A stretch of DNA of 64,000 nt from Mesorhizobium sp. B2-4-15 (GCF_006658505.1 NZ_VFUZ01000002.1:333093-397092); one strand, 5' to 3'. Positions 36,027-45,299 are shown, numbered from the stretch's first letter. Notes: generated from the sequence alone by a model not told the origin. Translations and numbers: made by a program.

Positions 36027-36145
36027 TCCCCGATTTCAGTATGCCCGCATTTCCATGTGCTGGTGATCCGGCAACACCGCACGTCCGAATCGCCATTAAA
36101 GAATCAAAGGTGATTCGCCTTGTCCAGTGGCCCGGCGAAAAAAGA

Positions 36146-36160
36146 TTAAAATTTGATTGA
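36146..36160. promoter_or_regulatory. CtrA-like site upstream of pleC
   Basis: TTAA, seven bases, then TTGA matches the CtrA consensus TTAA-N7-TTAA with one mismatch. It lies about 120-135 bp upstream of the pleC start in a 199-bp gap of unusually AT-rich sequence. Confidence 0.4.
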
Positions 36161-36225
36161 AATTATTGGCCCTTGGACGTGCGGCGCCTCCGCCCTCTCC
36201 CACATCGGAGAAGGCTGGGGAGTGG

Positions 36226-38871
36226 CTAGGCCAGCGTGCGCTCGACGATATCCCTCAGATCGGCTGACAGGTTTTCGGCTTCCGCGATCGTAAGCAGTGC
36301 CTCTCTCGCCTTGGCCTGCCGACCTGGTTCGAGTGAACGCCACGATCTCAGTGCCGTCGCCAGCCTTGCCGCCACTTGCGGGTTGCGCTTTTCGACCTCG
36401 AGCACCGTTTGCACGAAGAACCGGTAGCCTTCGCCGTCAGGGCGATGGAAGCCGGTCTGGTTGGCGCTGGAGAATGTACCGATCAGTGAGCGGACCCGGT
36501 TCGGATTGCTCATCGAGAAGGCCGGATGAGCGGTCAGCGCGCGAACCGTGTCCACCGCCTGGGGCCCCGGCACGCTGGCCTGGATCTGGAACCATTTGTC
36601 CATGACCAGCGGGTCGGATGCATACGTCTTTTCGAAAGTCGCCAGCGCCTTGTTTGCCTCCGGCGAACCGTGGTGGCGATGCGCAAGGACCATCAATGCG
36701 GCCGCGCGATCGGTCATGTTGGTCGCGGACTGGAAATGTCCAACGGCAAGGGCCGCGCCGCCTGGCAGCAGCGAGAGATAGTCCAAAAGGACGTTGCGCA
36801 GGGCGCGTCGCCCGGCACTTGTCGCATCCGGACTGAACGCGGCCTTGTCCACGAGGCGATCATACAGCTGCGCGAGCGGTTCCCGGTTGGCCCTGGCGAT
36901 GGCGAGCGCAAGGGCTTGTCGAGCCACGTGGATGGCGTCTGGATCGATGTTCTTGCCGATGTCGCGGGCAATGTCGGCATCGGCGGGCAGCGCCAGGGCC
37001 AGGGCGCGGTAGGCGGGCTCCAGCGTCTCGTTGCCGGCAATGCTGCCGGCAAGTTCGGTCAGCCGTGACGCGAACTCGGGCTGCATGCCGCCGAGGATTT
37101 CGCGGAAGGCGGCGATCAGCGCATCGGTGAGCAGCGTGTTGAAGGCCTGCCAGCGCGAGAAGGCATCGCTGTCATGGCGAGCGAGGAAGAACTGGTCATC
37201 GGCCTTCTGCTCGACAGCGAGCGTCACCGGCGCTGAAAAACCGCGGTTGAGCGACACCGCCGGACGTTCGGCAACGCCTGAAAAGCGCACAATGTGACGG
37301 CGCTTGCGGACATGGATGACGCCGTCCTCGACGCTGGCGCCCTCGACGCCGCTATACGTGACAGGCTCGCCGCCGGCGCCGATCAGGCCGAAGGCGAGCG
37401 GAATGTGCATCAGGCGCTTGCGGCTTTCGGACGGCGTCGGCGGCACCGACTGCTCGATCTCCAGCGTGAATTCTTGCGCGGCCGGATTGTGCGTCGAACT
37501 GACCGTAAGGTTGGGCGTGCCCGCCTGATGGTACCAGAGCGCGAACTGCGAGAGGTCGCGGCCCGACACATCCTCGAACACCTTGATGAAATCCTCGATC
37601 GTCGCCGCTTCGCCGTCGTGTCGTTCGAAATAGAGGTCCATGCCGGCGCGAAAGGCCTCAGCGCCGAGAATGGTGCGGATCATGCGCACCACTTCGGAGC
37701 CCTTTTCGTACACGGTCGCCGTGTAGAAATTGTTGATCTCGCGGTAGCGGCGCGGCCGCACCGGATGCGCCAGCGGGCCCTGGTCCTCGGGAAACTGGTG
37801 CGCGCGCAGCGTGCGCACTTCGGCGATGCGCTTGACCGCGCGCGAGCGCTGGTCGGCGGAGAACTCGTGGTCGCGGAAGACCGTCAGCCCTTCCTTGAGG
37901 CAAAGCTGGAACCAGTCGCGGCAAGTGATTCTGTTGCCTGTCCAATTGTGGAAATACTCATGCGCGATGATCGCCTCGATATTGGCGAAGTCGGCATCCG
38001 TCGCGGTCTCCTGGTCGGCCAGCACATATTTGTCGTTGAAGATGTTGAGGCCCTTGTTTTCCATCGCGCCCATGTTGAAATCGGACACGGCGACGATGTT
38101 GAAGACGTCGAGGTCGTATTCGCGGCCGAAGGCCTCCTCGTCCCATTGCATCGACCGCTTCAGCGCGTCCATCGCATAGCCGGCGAGCTTCTCCTTGCCG
38201 GGCTCGACATAGATGCCGAGTTCGACCTTGCGGCCCGACATGGTAACGAAATCGTCGGCGACCTGGCCGAGATTGCCGGCGACCAGTGCGAAAAGGTAGG
38301 ACGGTTTGGGGAAGGGGTCGTGCCAGACGGCATAGTGCCGGCCGTCGCCGAGGTCGCCCTTGTCGACTAGGTTGCCGTTGGACAGCAGCAGCGGCGCCTC
38401 GTCGCGCAGCGCCTCGATCCGCACGGTGTAGACGGACAGGATATCGGGGCGATCGAGGAAATAGGTGATGCGGCGAAAGCCCTCGGCCTCGCATTGCGTG
38501 CAATAGACGTTGTTCGAGCGGTAGAGACCCATCAGGGCTTCGTTGCCGGCCGGCGCCACTTCTGTTTCGATCAGCAATTGGAAACGGCGCGCGGCCGGTG
38601 GCTTGAGAATGGTCAACTGGTCTGGGCTTGTCAGCAGATCCGCCGGCTTTGCCTTCTTGCCGTCGATTTCGACGCGCTTGAGCGTCAGCCCGTCGCCGTC
38701 GAGCACTAGGGGGGCCGATGCGGCTACGCCGTCACGACGCTCGATCGTCAGTAGCGCGGTGACGGTCGTGGCCTGTGGCGAAAGACGGAATTCAAGGTTC
38801 GTTTCCGGAATGAGGTAGTCGCTGGGGCGATAGTCTTCCAGTTTGAAGACCTGGCCTGTGTCAGTGCGCAT
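36226..38871 (-). CDS. pepN: Aminopeptidase N
   Basis: This 881-residue cytoplasmic zinc aminopeptidase of the M1 family trims N-terminal residues from peptides. The substrate-binding motif GAMENKG and the zinc motif HEYFHNWTGNR, starting at His304, are both present. N-terminal beta and C-terminal helical regions give normal family length. The ATG at 38871 has an AGGAAA ribosome binding site; an in-frame start 36 bp upstream is less likely. A 7-bp inverted repeat lies just upstream. Confidence 0.95.
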   Translation of the reverse strand: MRTDTGQVFKLEDYRPSDYLIPETNLEFRLSPQATTVTALLTIERRDGVAASAPLVLDGDGLTLKRVEIDGKKAKPADLLTSPDQLTILKPPAARRFQLLIETEVAPAGNEALMGLYRSNNVYCTQCEAEGFRRITYFLDRPDILSVYTVRIEALRDEAPLLLSNGNLVDKGDLGDGRHYAVWHDPFPKPSYLFALVAGNLGQVADDFVTMSGRKVELGIYVEPGKEKLAGYAMDALKRSMQWDEEAFGREYDLDVFNIVAVSDFNMGAMENKGLNIFNDKYVLADQETATDADFANIEAIIAHEYFHNWTGNRITCRDWFQLCLKEGLTVFRDHEFSADQRSRAVKRIAEVRTLRAHQFPEDQGPLAHPVRPRRYREINNFYTATVYEKGSEVVRMIRTILGAEAFRAGMDLYFERHDGEAATIEDFIKVFEDVSGRDLSQFALWYHQAGTPNLTVSSTHNPAAQEFTLEIEQSVPPTPSESRKRLMHIPLAFGLIGAGGEPVTYSGVEGASVEDGVIHVRKRRHIVRFSGVAERPAVSLNRGFSAPVTLAVEQKADDQFFLARHDSDAFSRWQAFNTLLTDALIAAFREILGGMQPEFASRLTELAGSIAGNETLEPAYRALALALPADADIARDIGKNIDPDAIHVARQALALAIARANREPLAQLYDRLVDKAAFSPDATSAGRRALRNVLLDYLSLLPGGAALAVGHFQSATNMTDRAAALMVLAHRHHGSPEANKALATFEKTYASDPLVMDKWFQIQASVPGPQAVDTVRALTAHPAFSMSNPNRVRSLIGTFSSANQTGFHRPDGEGYRFFVQTVLEVEKRNPQVAARLATALRSWRSLEPGRQAKAREALLTIAEAENLSADLRDIVERTLA

Positions 38872-38896
38872 TCCCTGGCTTTTCCTGTCTTTCCGG

Positions 38897-38921
38897 GGAC
38901 CAGACATGGTCTGACTGGTCC
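38897..38921. promoter_or_regulatory. Inverted repeat upstream of pepN
   Basis: GGACCAG and CTGGTCC form perfect 7-bp arms separated by 11 nt, with a smaller nested repeat CAGAC/GTCTG. On the minus strand it lies about 26-50 bp before the pepN start, where an operator or 5' UTR hairpin could act. Confidence 0.4.
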
Positions 38922-39100
38922 AAAAAATTCGAAGCCCGCGCTCTTTACACGAAACAGTCCTTCGACAAAACTGTGAGAAGGCCTATTTCAGGCGCTCCTT
39001 CCCAACCATCACAAGGCAGTCATGATCGTCGGGCCGAAAATCGGGACGGGCGGACAACGCCGGGACGGATCTGAGCAACGATCAAGGACGCATCCATAGA

Positions 39101-40066
39101 GTGACATCAGGAGTGAGGGCGCAACCAGAGACCACCGGCGGGCACGACACGCTGAGGGGCATCGCGCTTAAGATCGTCTCCGTGGCGGTTTTCGTCGGCA
39201 TGCAAACCTGCATCAAGGCGGCTGGCGACGTGCCCGCCGGCCAGATCGTCTTCTTCCGCTCCTTCTTCGCCATCTTCCCGATCATTGCTTTCCTGGCATT
39301 CAAGAGACAGCTGGCCACGGCATTCGTCACCAAACGGCCCTTCAACCATATCGCGCGCGGCATCGTTGGCGTCGGCGCCATGGGGCTTGGCTTCTTCGCG
39401 CTGACCAGGCTGCCGCTGCCGGAGGCGATCACCTTGAACTATGCGCAGCCGCTGCTGGTCGTGGTGTTCTCCTCGATCTTCCTCGGCGAGACGATCCGCG
39501 TCTATCGCTGGAGCGCTGTCGCCGTCGGTCTCATCGGCGTGCTCATCATTTCCTGGCCGGAACTGACCCTGCTCAACTCGGGCGAGGGGCTCGACGATCA
39601 GGAGGTCCTGGGCGTGGTGGCCGTACTGGTGGCCGCGGCGATATCGGCTGTCGCCATGCTGCTCGTGCGCAACCTCGTGCAGACGGAGAAGACGGCGACC
39701 ATCGTGTTGTGGTTCTCGTCAACCGCGAGCGTGCTGTCGCTGCTGACATTGCCTTTCGGCTGGCAATGGCTGAGTTCGGCGCAGGTCGCGCTTCTCATCA
39801 TTGCTGGTTTCTGTGGCGGCCTCGGTCAGATCCTGATGACGGCGGCCTATCGCCATGCCGAGGCTTCGGTCGTGGCGCCTTTCGAATACACCTCGATGAT
39901 CCTCGGCGTTGTCGTCGGTTATTTCGTTTTCGGCGACGTGACCTCGCTCAGCACCCTGGTCGGTGGTGTGATCGTGGTGGCCGCCGGTATCTTCATCATC
40001 TGGCGCGAGCGCCAACTCGGCCTGGAACGCACGAGGACGCGAAAGGCGGCCTTGCCGCAGGGCTGA
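39101..40066 (+). CDS. DMT superfamily permease (EamA domains)
   Basis: This 321-residue inner-membrane transporter has about ten hydrophobic segments forming two EamA repeats (about residues 20-150 and 170-300). The first repeat ends with LPLPEAITLNYAQPLLVVVFSS, split here by polar residues; the second has the family motif EASVVAPFEYTSMILGVVVGY. The start is a GTG at 39101. Related proteins export metabolites or import S-adenosylmethionine or riboflavin; the substrate is not predictable. The stop abuts the convergent regulator gene with no gap. Confidence 0.88.
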   Translation: MTSGVRAQPETTGGHDTLRGIALKIVSVAVFVGMQTCIKAAGDVPAGQIVFFRSFFAIFPIIAFLAFKRQLATAFVTKRPFNHIARGIVGVGAMGLGFFALTRLPLPEAITLNYAQPLLVVVFSSIFLGETIRVYRWSAVAVGLIGVLIISWPELTLLNSGEGLDDQEVLGVVAVLVAAAISAVAMLLVRNLVQTEKTATIVLWFSSTASVLSLLTLPFGWQWLSSAQVALLIIAGFCGGLGQILMTAAYRHAEASVVAPFEYTSMILGVVVGYFVFGDVTSLSTLVGGVIVVAAGIFIIWRERQLGLERTRTRKAALPQG

Positions 40067-40879
40067 TCACGACCGTTCGGCCCGTTCCTTCGCCAGCCGC
40101 ACCAGCACCGTCCGTGTCTGTTCATCCGCCGGGAAAAAGGATTCGATCGCCAACTCCGACAAGGTCACGTCGAGCGGTGTGCCGAACACGGTTATGGTGC
40201 TGATGAACGACAGGACCTGATCGCCATGGGCAAGCCTGAGCGGATGCGCGATGGCATTCGGCTCGACCGGCGCCGGCCGGCTGCCCTTCAGACCGGACGG
40301 ATAGCCGCGCAATTCGCGCTCCAACTCGATCAAAACCGGATCGCCGGTGGCATCGTTCTGGTGCTTCAGCCGCTCCAGCAGATGCGTGCGCCATTCCTGG
40401 AGGTTGACGATGCGCGGCGCGATGCCGCCAGCATGCAGGGATAGGCGTAGCACATTGACCGGGGGCGTCAGCAGCGCAGTCTCGCTGACACCGGCGAGGA
40501 AGGGCGCGATCGCGGCATTGGCCGAAACCAGGTTCCAGTGCCGGTCCACGGCCAGCGCCGGGAACGGCTCATGTCCCTTCAACACGATCTCGACCGCCGC
40601 CATCGCCGGCGCCAGTGTCGTGTCGGTCAGCGGCCGTTCGCTGAAGCTGGGCGCGAAGCCCGCCGCCAGCAGCAATTGGTTGCGTTGCCGAAGTGGTATC
40701 GAGAGCTGCTCGGCAAGATGCAGCACCATGTCGCGCGAGGGCGCGGCGCGCCCGCTCTCGACGAAGCTCAGATGCCGCTGCGAAATCTCGGCTTCCATGG
40801 CGAGGTCAAGCTGGCTCATACGCCGGCGCGTGCGCCATTCGCGGATGAGGCTGCCGGCGGAGGTTTGAGCGGTTGTCAT
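40067..40879 (-). CDS. Cro/C1-type regulator with MmyB-like ligand domain
   Basis: This 270-residue regulator has an N-terminal helix-turn-helix (about residues 8-65, with MSQLDLAMEAEISQRHLSFV followed by ESGRAAPS) and a C-terminal domain like the MmyB transcription regulator ligand-binding domain, a PAS-like fold. It ends base-to-base against the convergent DMT permease gene. Targets are unknown; the adjacent transporter is the obvious candidate. Confidence 0.85.
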   Translation of the reverse strand: MTTAQTSAGSLIREWRTRRRMSQLDLAMEAEISQRHLSFVESGRAAPSRDMVLHLAEQLSIPLRQRNQLLLAAGFAPSFSERPLTDTTLAPAMAAVEIVLKGHEPFPALAVDRHWNLVSANAAIAPFLAGVSETALLTPPVNVLRLSLHAGGIAPRIVNLQEWRTHLLERLKHQNDATGDPVLIELERELRGYPSGLKGSRPAPVEPNAIAHPLRLAHGDQVLSFISTITVFGTPLDVTLSELAIESFFPADEQTRTVLVRLAKERAERS

Positions 40880-40937
40880 GGCGGATGACTAGGCCGACGC
40901 CGGGCACATTTCAATTACGTGCGAGGTCATCGCTGCA

Positions 40938-40981
40938 GCAATTCCAGGAAAAGTGCGTAGCGGTTTCCCGTCCGGAATTGC
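40938..40981. repeat. Imperfect palindromic intergenic repeat
   Basis: Outer arms GCAATTCC and GGAATTGC enclose an inner near-repeat (GGAAA and TTTCC) around a GC-rich centre, giving a 44-bp hairpin-forming element. The sequence resembles a palindromic repeat that I recall occurring in many copies in Mesorhizobium intergenic DNA. It sits between the regulator and uracil-DNA glycosylase genes. Confidence 0.6.
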
Positions 40982-40996
40982 GTAAAGACCGAGAGT

Positions 40997-41917
40997 CTAG
41001 GACAGCGCCCGCAGCTTCGCCTTCACTTCGAGAAAATCCCGCCACGCCAGCTTCTTATGCGCGGGCGTCCGCAAGAGATAGGCCGGATGCAGTGTCGGCA
41101 TGGCCGGAATGGCGATGCCGGAGGCCGTGATGTGGACGCGCCAATTGCCGCGCAGCCTGAGGATGCCTTCGGAGGTGTTGAGCAAGGTCTTGGCCGACGG
41201 CCCGCCGAGATTGACCAACACCTTGGGATTGACCAGCTCGATCTGCCGCTCGATGAACGGCCGACAGATCTCGGTCTCATGCGGCGTCGGCGTACGATTG
41301 CCCGGCGGCCGCCATGGAATGACGTTGGCAATGTAGACGGACGCGCGGTCGAGCCCGATCGCGGCCAGCATGCGGTCGAGCAACTGGCCGGAACGGCCGA
41401 CGAAGGGTAGTCCCTCGATGTCCTCGTCGCGCCCCGGCGCTTCGCCCACCAGCATGACCGCGGCCTCCGGATTGCCGTCTGCGAACACCAGGTTCTTGGC
41501 GGTGGCCTTGAGATTGCAGCCATCGAAGGCCGCCATGTGCCAGCGCAGCTCCTCGAGCGTGGAAGCGCTCGCCGCCATTTGCCGGGCGAGGGCGGCCTGC
41601 GCCTCGTCAGGTATGGCGGCAGCCACGGTACGCGCCGACGCATCCGGCACCTTGCTTGCGTCCAGCCGGGACGACGCCGCTTGCTGCCCCGCAGCTCTGA
41701 TTTGGTCGACACCGGGGTCCGATGAGGGCCGCTCCTGGGGCCTGTCTTTGTGAGCGGGCGCGACCGGTGGAGGCGCGCGCTCGGATTGCTTCGGACGAGA
41801 AGCTTCGGCGAACCGGTTGATGGGTGTGTCCTCCAACGCCTCGTCGACGCCCGTGCTGGCATAGAAGGCGAGCAGCTCGGCGATTTCGGCTGGGGTGTTG
41901 GCGGCGGTGGCAGTCAT
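40997..41917 (-). CDS. Family 4-like uracil-DNA glycosylase lacking the full cysteine set
   Basis: This 306-residue protein has the uracil-DNA glycosylase motifs of family 4: GEAPGRDEDIEGLPFVGRSG at about residues 156-175 and HPAYLLR near the C-terminus, plus the LGGPSAKTLL segment. An N-terminal extension of about 110 Ala/Pro-rich residues is unusual. Family 4 enzymes normally hold a 4Fe-4S cluster with four cysteines, but this protein has only two (in DGCNLK and EICRPF). It either lacks the cluster or uses other ligands. The expected role is removal of uracil from DNA. Confidence 0.85.
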   Translation of the reverse strand: MTATAANTPAEIAELLAFYASTGVDEALEDTPINRFAEASRPKQSERAPPPVAPAHKDRPQERPSSDPGVDQIRAAGQQAASSRLDASKVPDASARTVAAAIPDEAQAALARQMAASASTLEELRWHMAAFDGCNLKATAKNLVFADGNPEAAVMLVGEAPGRDEDIEGLPFVGRSGQLLDRMLAAIGLDRASVYIANVIPWRPPGNRTPTPHETEICRPFIERQIELVNPKVLVNLGGPSAKTLLNTSEGILRLRGNWRVHITASGIAIPAMPTLHPAYLLRTPAHKKLAWRDFLEVKAKLRALS

Positions 41918-42007
41918 GGTGCCACCATCGTCCGCGCGATCACGATTTGCAAGTTTGGGATTGGTGAAAGCGGTGACGAAGGCGTCTCCCCCAGATGGCG
42001 ATTGGCC

Positions 42008-42652
42008 CTATCCTGTCGGGATGCGCGGATCCTGCACCAGGTAGAAGGTCCATCGCGGCGTGTAGTCGGTCATCAGAAACTCGAAGCTGGCGGTCTTCAG
42101 CGGATCGACCTTGCCATTCCTGAACAGCAGCCGGTCATAGGGTTCGAAGTCGCGGTCGAAATCGGCGAAGTTGCTCGACCAGATATTGTCGGGCGTCTTA
42201 TTGCGCTGGTCGAACGAAAGTCCGTCTCCAAACACGCTTGGCTGATCCAGTATTTCCTGAAGCTCGAACTGGAACTCGATCCAGGCCTGGCCGCTGTTGT
42301 TGAGCACGTCGATGCGCATATACATGATACCGTTGGCGAACTCACCCGCCTTGCCGAATGGCTGGATCGGCTTTGTCGTGCGGATGGTCAGCGTCACCGG
42401 TGTCGCTGAATTCAGCTCTTCGGTGATGACCAGCGGATCATCCCTGGTTCCGATGCCTGAGGCTCCGGTGATGCGGAAGCCGCCAAGCTCGTCGGAGAAG
42501 GAGTAGGCGCCTGTTGCCCAGACCTTCACCTCGTTCGCGGCGGCGTGACCTGGTGCCAACGTCAGAAGGGCCAGAAGAATCGCCCGGCTGGCCCGGCCGG
42601 GCGTCGATAGAAAGCGCGTCGAAGAAAAGCCGGCTGGCTCAGGAATGCGCAT
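42008..42652 (-). CDS. Hypothetical exported protein
   Basis: This 214-residue protein has a signal peptide whose hydrophobic core is at about residues 22-38, ending GHAAANE. The mature beta-rich domain starts KVWATGAYSFSDELGG. I do not recognise a characterised family. The chosen ATG at 42652 places the signal near the N-terminus; an in-frame extension upstream lacks a coding look. No clear ribosome binding site is visible. It is transcribed divergently from the ETF-QO gene and probably acts in the periplasm. Confidence 0.6.
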   Translation of the reverse strand: MRIPEPAGFSSTRFLSTPGRASRAILLALLTLAPGHAAANEVKVWATGAYSFSDELGGFRITGASGIGTRDDPLVITEELNSATPVTLTIRTTKPIQPFGKAGEFANGIMYMRIDVLNNSGQAWIEFQFELQEILDQPSVFGDGLSFDQRNKTPDNIWSSNFADFDRDFEPYDRLLFRNGKVDPLKTASFEFLMTDYTPRWTFYLVQDPRIPTG

Positions 42653-42873
42653 GGCGGGAAGTATGGCCGATAAGCAAGCCGTCGAACAATTAAAAAACGC
42701 TGGGTTGGCGGGTCGCGCCGTGCAGAAACGGCTACCATGCTGCAAGATGCGCGACTTTTTGGCCAAATCCGCATTGTCACGTATGCGCCGGTTTCCTGTC
42801 GTCAATTGATGCGCTATGCAGCGCAGGAGCCAGCAAGATACGCGAACAGCGGCAAGCCAGTGCGGAGGGGTTG

Positions 42874-44553
42874 ATGAGCGATATCGAACGCGAAAGCATG
42901 GAATTCGACGTGGTCATCGTCGGTGCCGGGCCGGCCGGCCTTGCCGCGGCCATCCGCCTCAAGCAAGTCAATCCCGAGCTTTCCGTCGTCGTGCTGGAAA
43001 AGGGCGGCGAGGTCGGCGCCCATATCCTCTCCGGCGCCGTCGTCGATCCGATCGGCATCGACCGGCTGCTGCCCGGTTGGCGCGAAGAGGAAGGCCACCC
43101 TTTCAAGACGCCCGTCACTGCGGATCATTTCCTGGTGCTCGGCCCGGCCGGCTCGTTCCGCCTGCCCAATTTCCTAATGCCGCCGCTGATGAACAACCAC
43201 GGCAACTACATCGTCTCGCTCGGCAATGTCTGCCGCTGGCTGGCGACCAGGGCTGAGGCGCTTGGCGTCGAGATCTATCCGGGCTTTGCCGCCGCCGGGC
43301 TGCTCTATAATGAAGATGGCGCCGTCACCGGCGTCGTCACCGGCGATATGGGCATCGAGAAGGACGGCACGCACGGCCCAGGCTTCGCGCCGGGCATGGC
43401 GCTGATGGGCAAATATGTGCTGATTGGGGAAGGCGCGCGCGGCTCGCTCGCCAAGCAGCTGATCGCCAGATACAAGCTTTCCGATGGCCGCGAGCCCGGC
43501 AAGTATGGCATCGGCCTCAAGGAACTCTGGCAGGTCAAGCCGGAGAACCACCGGCCGGGCCTTGTGCAGCATTCCTTCGGTTGGCCGCTCGACATGAAGA
43601 CCGGCGGCGGCTCGTTCCTCTACCATCTGGAGGACAACCAGGTAGCCGTCGGCTTCGTCGTCCACCTCAACTACAAGAACCCTTATCTGTCGCCCTTCGA
43701 GGAATTTCAGCGCTTCAAGACCCATCCGGTGATCGCGGGGACGTTCGAAGGCGCAAAGCGGCTCGGCTACGGCGCGCGCGCCATCACCGAAGGCGGTTGG
43801 CAATCGGTGCCGAAATTGTCCTTCCCTGGCGGCGTGCTGATGGGCTGTGCGGCGGGCTTCGTCAACGTGCCGCGCATCAAGGGCTCCCACAATGCTGTGC
43901 TGTCGGGGATGCTCGCGGCCGAGCATGTCGCCGAGGCGATCGGCGCCGGCCGTGCCAATGACGAGCTTTCCTCCTACGAGGCGGCGTGGCGCGCGACCGA
44001 CATCGGCAAGGATCTGAAGAAGGTGCGCAACGTCAAGCCGCTCTGGTCGCGCTTCGGCACCATCGTCGGCGTCAGCCTGGGTGGCCTCGACATGTGGCTG
44101 AACAGCTTGTTCGGTTTCTCGCCCTTCGGCACGCTGAAGCATGGCAAGGCCGACTATGCCACACTCGAGCCCGCCGCCCAGAACAAGAAGATCGCCTATC
44201 CGAAGCCGGATGGCGTGCTGACATTCGACCGCCTGTCCTCGGTGTTCCTGTCCAACACCAATCACGAGGAAAACGAGCCGGTGCACCTCATCGTCGGCGA
44301 CATGGCGCTGCAGCAGCGCTCCGAGCACGATGTCTTCGCCGGGCCTTCCACACGCTATTGCCCGGCCGGTGTCTACGAATGGGTCGACAAGGACGGCAAC
44401 GCCGCCGCCGATCCCTCGGCCAAGGACGTGCGCTTCGTCATCAACGCGCAGAACTGCGTCCACTGCAAGACTTGCGATATCAAGGACCCGAACCAGAACA
44501 TCAACTGGGTGCCGCCACAGGGCGGAGAAGGCCCGGTCTACCAGAACATGTGA
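42874..44553 (+). CDS. Electron transfer flavoprotein-ubiquinone oxidoreductase
   Basis: This 559-residue membrane-associated flavoprotein passes electrons from reduced ETF, fed by acyl-CoA dehydrogenases, to ubiquinone. The FAD-binding motif VIVGAGPAGLAAAIRL is at about residues 14-29. A ferredoxin-type cluster site near the C-terminus holds closely spaced cysteines in NCVHCKTCDIKDPNQNI. A GGAGGGG ribosome binding site precedes the ATG. It would serve the isovaleryl-CoA dehydrogenase encoded about 13 kb to the right. Confidence 0.94.
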   Translation: MSDIERESMEFDVVIVGAGPAGLAAAIRLKQVNPELSVVVLEKGGEVGAHILSGAVVDPIGIDRLLPGWREEEGHPFKTPVTADHFLVLGPAGSFRLPNFLMPPLMNNHGNYIVSLGNVCRWLATRAEALGVEIYPGFAAAGLLYNEDGAVTGVVTGDMGIEKDGTHGPGFAPGMALMGKYVLIGEGARGSLAKQLIARYKLSDGREPGKYGIGLKELWQVKPENHRPGLVQHSFGWPLDMKTGGGSFLYHLEDNQVAVGFVVHLNYKNPYLSPFEEFQRFKTHPVIAGTFEGAKRLGYGARAITEGGWQSVPKLSFPGGVLMGCAAGFVNVPRIKGSHNAVLSGMLAAEHVAEAIGAGRANDELSSYEAAWRATDIGKDLKKVRNVKPLWSRFGTIVGVSLGGLDMWLNSLFGFSPFGTLKHGKADYATLEPAAQNKKIAYPKPDGVLTFDRLSSVFLSNTNHEENEPVHLIVGDMALQQRSEHDVFAGPSTRYCPAGVYEWVDKDGNAAADPSAKDVRFVINAQNCVHCKTCDIKDPNQNINWVPPQGGEGPVYQNM

Positions 44554-44660
44554 GTGGCGGCAGCTCTGCTGTCGCCCTCGCGAGACTGGCCGCTTCGCTC
44601 AAGCCCGTTGAAGCGCGTCGCCGAGTGTGGTCTGCTTGGCTACCCACAAAGGAGGCGGAC

Positions 44661-45257
44661 ATGCGCCTGACCAGCCTGACGATGCTTGCCGCGGCCTGTG
44701 CGCTGTCTTGCGTGTCAGCCGCATCGGCGGGCACGAAGATCGTCGTCCATGTCCGTAACTATGATGTTGCCGGAAAGACCGGGGCCGAGCTTGTCGAGGC
44801 GATGGACCGGCAGGGACCCAAGCACGGCTATATGACACGCGCCATCGCCGAAACTGGCTATACCGTGCACTGGGATTTCGATATCGGCCGTCAGGATGGG
44901 ATCTGTCATTTGCGGCAGGCCAACGGCACGCTCGACCTGACCTACACCTTTCCGCGGCTCTCGCCGGCAAGCCCAGGTCCGCGCAAGCGTTGGGACCGGT
45001 TCATGGCTGGCGTCCGCAAGCATGAGCACACGCACGGCCGCATCGCCAAGGCGATGATGCGGGCGACCGAGACCGCGCTTGCCGGCCTGGAACGCCCGGA
45101 CAACTGGTTCTGCACCGGCACACACTTTGAGGCGAGACGGCGCATCAACGCCATCTATGCCGAATACGAAGCCAAGCAGAACGCTTTCGACGCGCGCGAG
45201 CACCGTAATGGCGGCCATGTCGAGCACCTTGTCGACGCTTTGGTGGGGAAGCCCTGA
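44661..45257 (+). CDS. DUF922 family exported putative zinc protease
   Basis: This 198-residue protein has a signal peptide (about residues 1-23) and a DUF922-like domain with an HExxH zinc motif in RKHEHTHGRIAKAMM at about residues 118-132. The architecture suggests a periplasmic metalloprotease, though activity is not established for the family. A perfect GGAGG ribosome binding site precedes the ATG at 44661. Three or more cysteines in the mature part could form disulfides. It follows the ETF-QO gene by 107 bp. Confidence 0.78.
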   Translation: MRLTSLTMLAAACALSCVSAASAGTKIVVHVRNYDVAGKTGAELVEAMDRQGPKHGYMTRAIAETGYTVHWDFDIGRQDGICHLRQANGTLDLTYTFPRLSPASPGPRKRWDRFMAGVRKHEHTHGRIAKAMMRATETALAGLERPDNWFCTGTHFEARRRINAIYAEYEAKQNAFDAREHRNGGHVEHLVDALVGKP

Positions 45258-45299
45258 AGGCCCGATCCAGTCGTGTGCCTGGAGGTGATGAAGGTGCGT

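Noticed and set aside
33660..36113. An 817-codon plus-strand open frame
   Set aside because: It lies exactly opposite pleC. The composition is Arg/His/Asp-rich without any family motif, typical of an antisense frame in high-GC DNA.
44556..44576. Hairpin after the ETF-QO gene (GGCGGCAGC with GCTGTCGCC)
   Set aside because: It contains one G-T pair and has no T tract, and the next gene is close in the same direction, so I did not call it a terminator.
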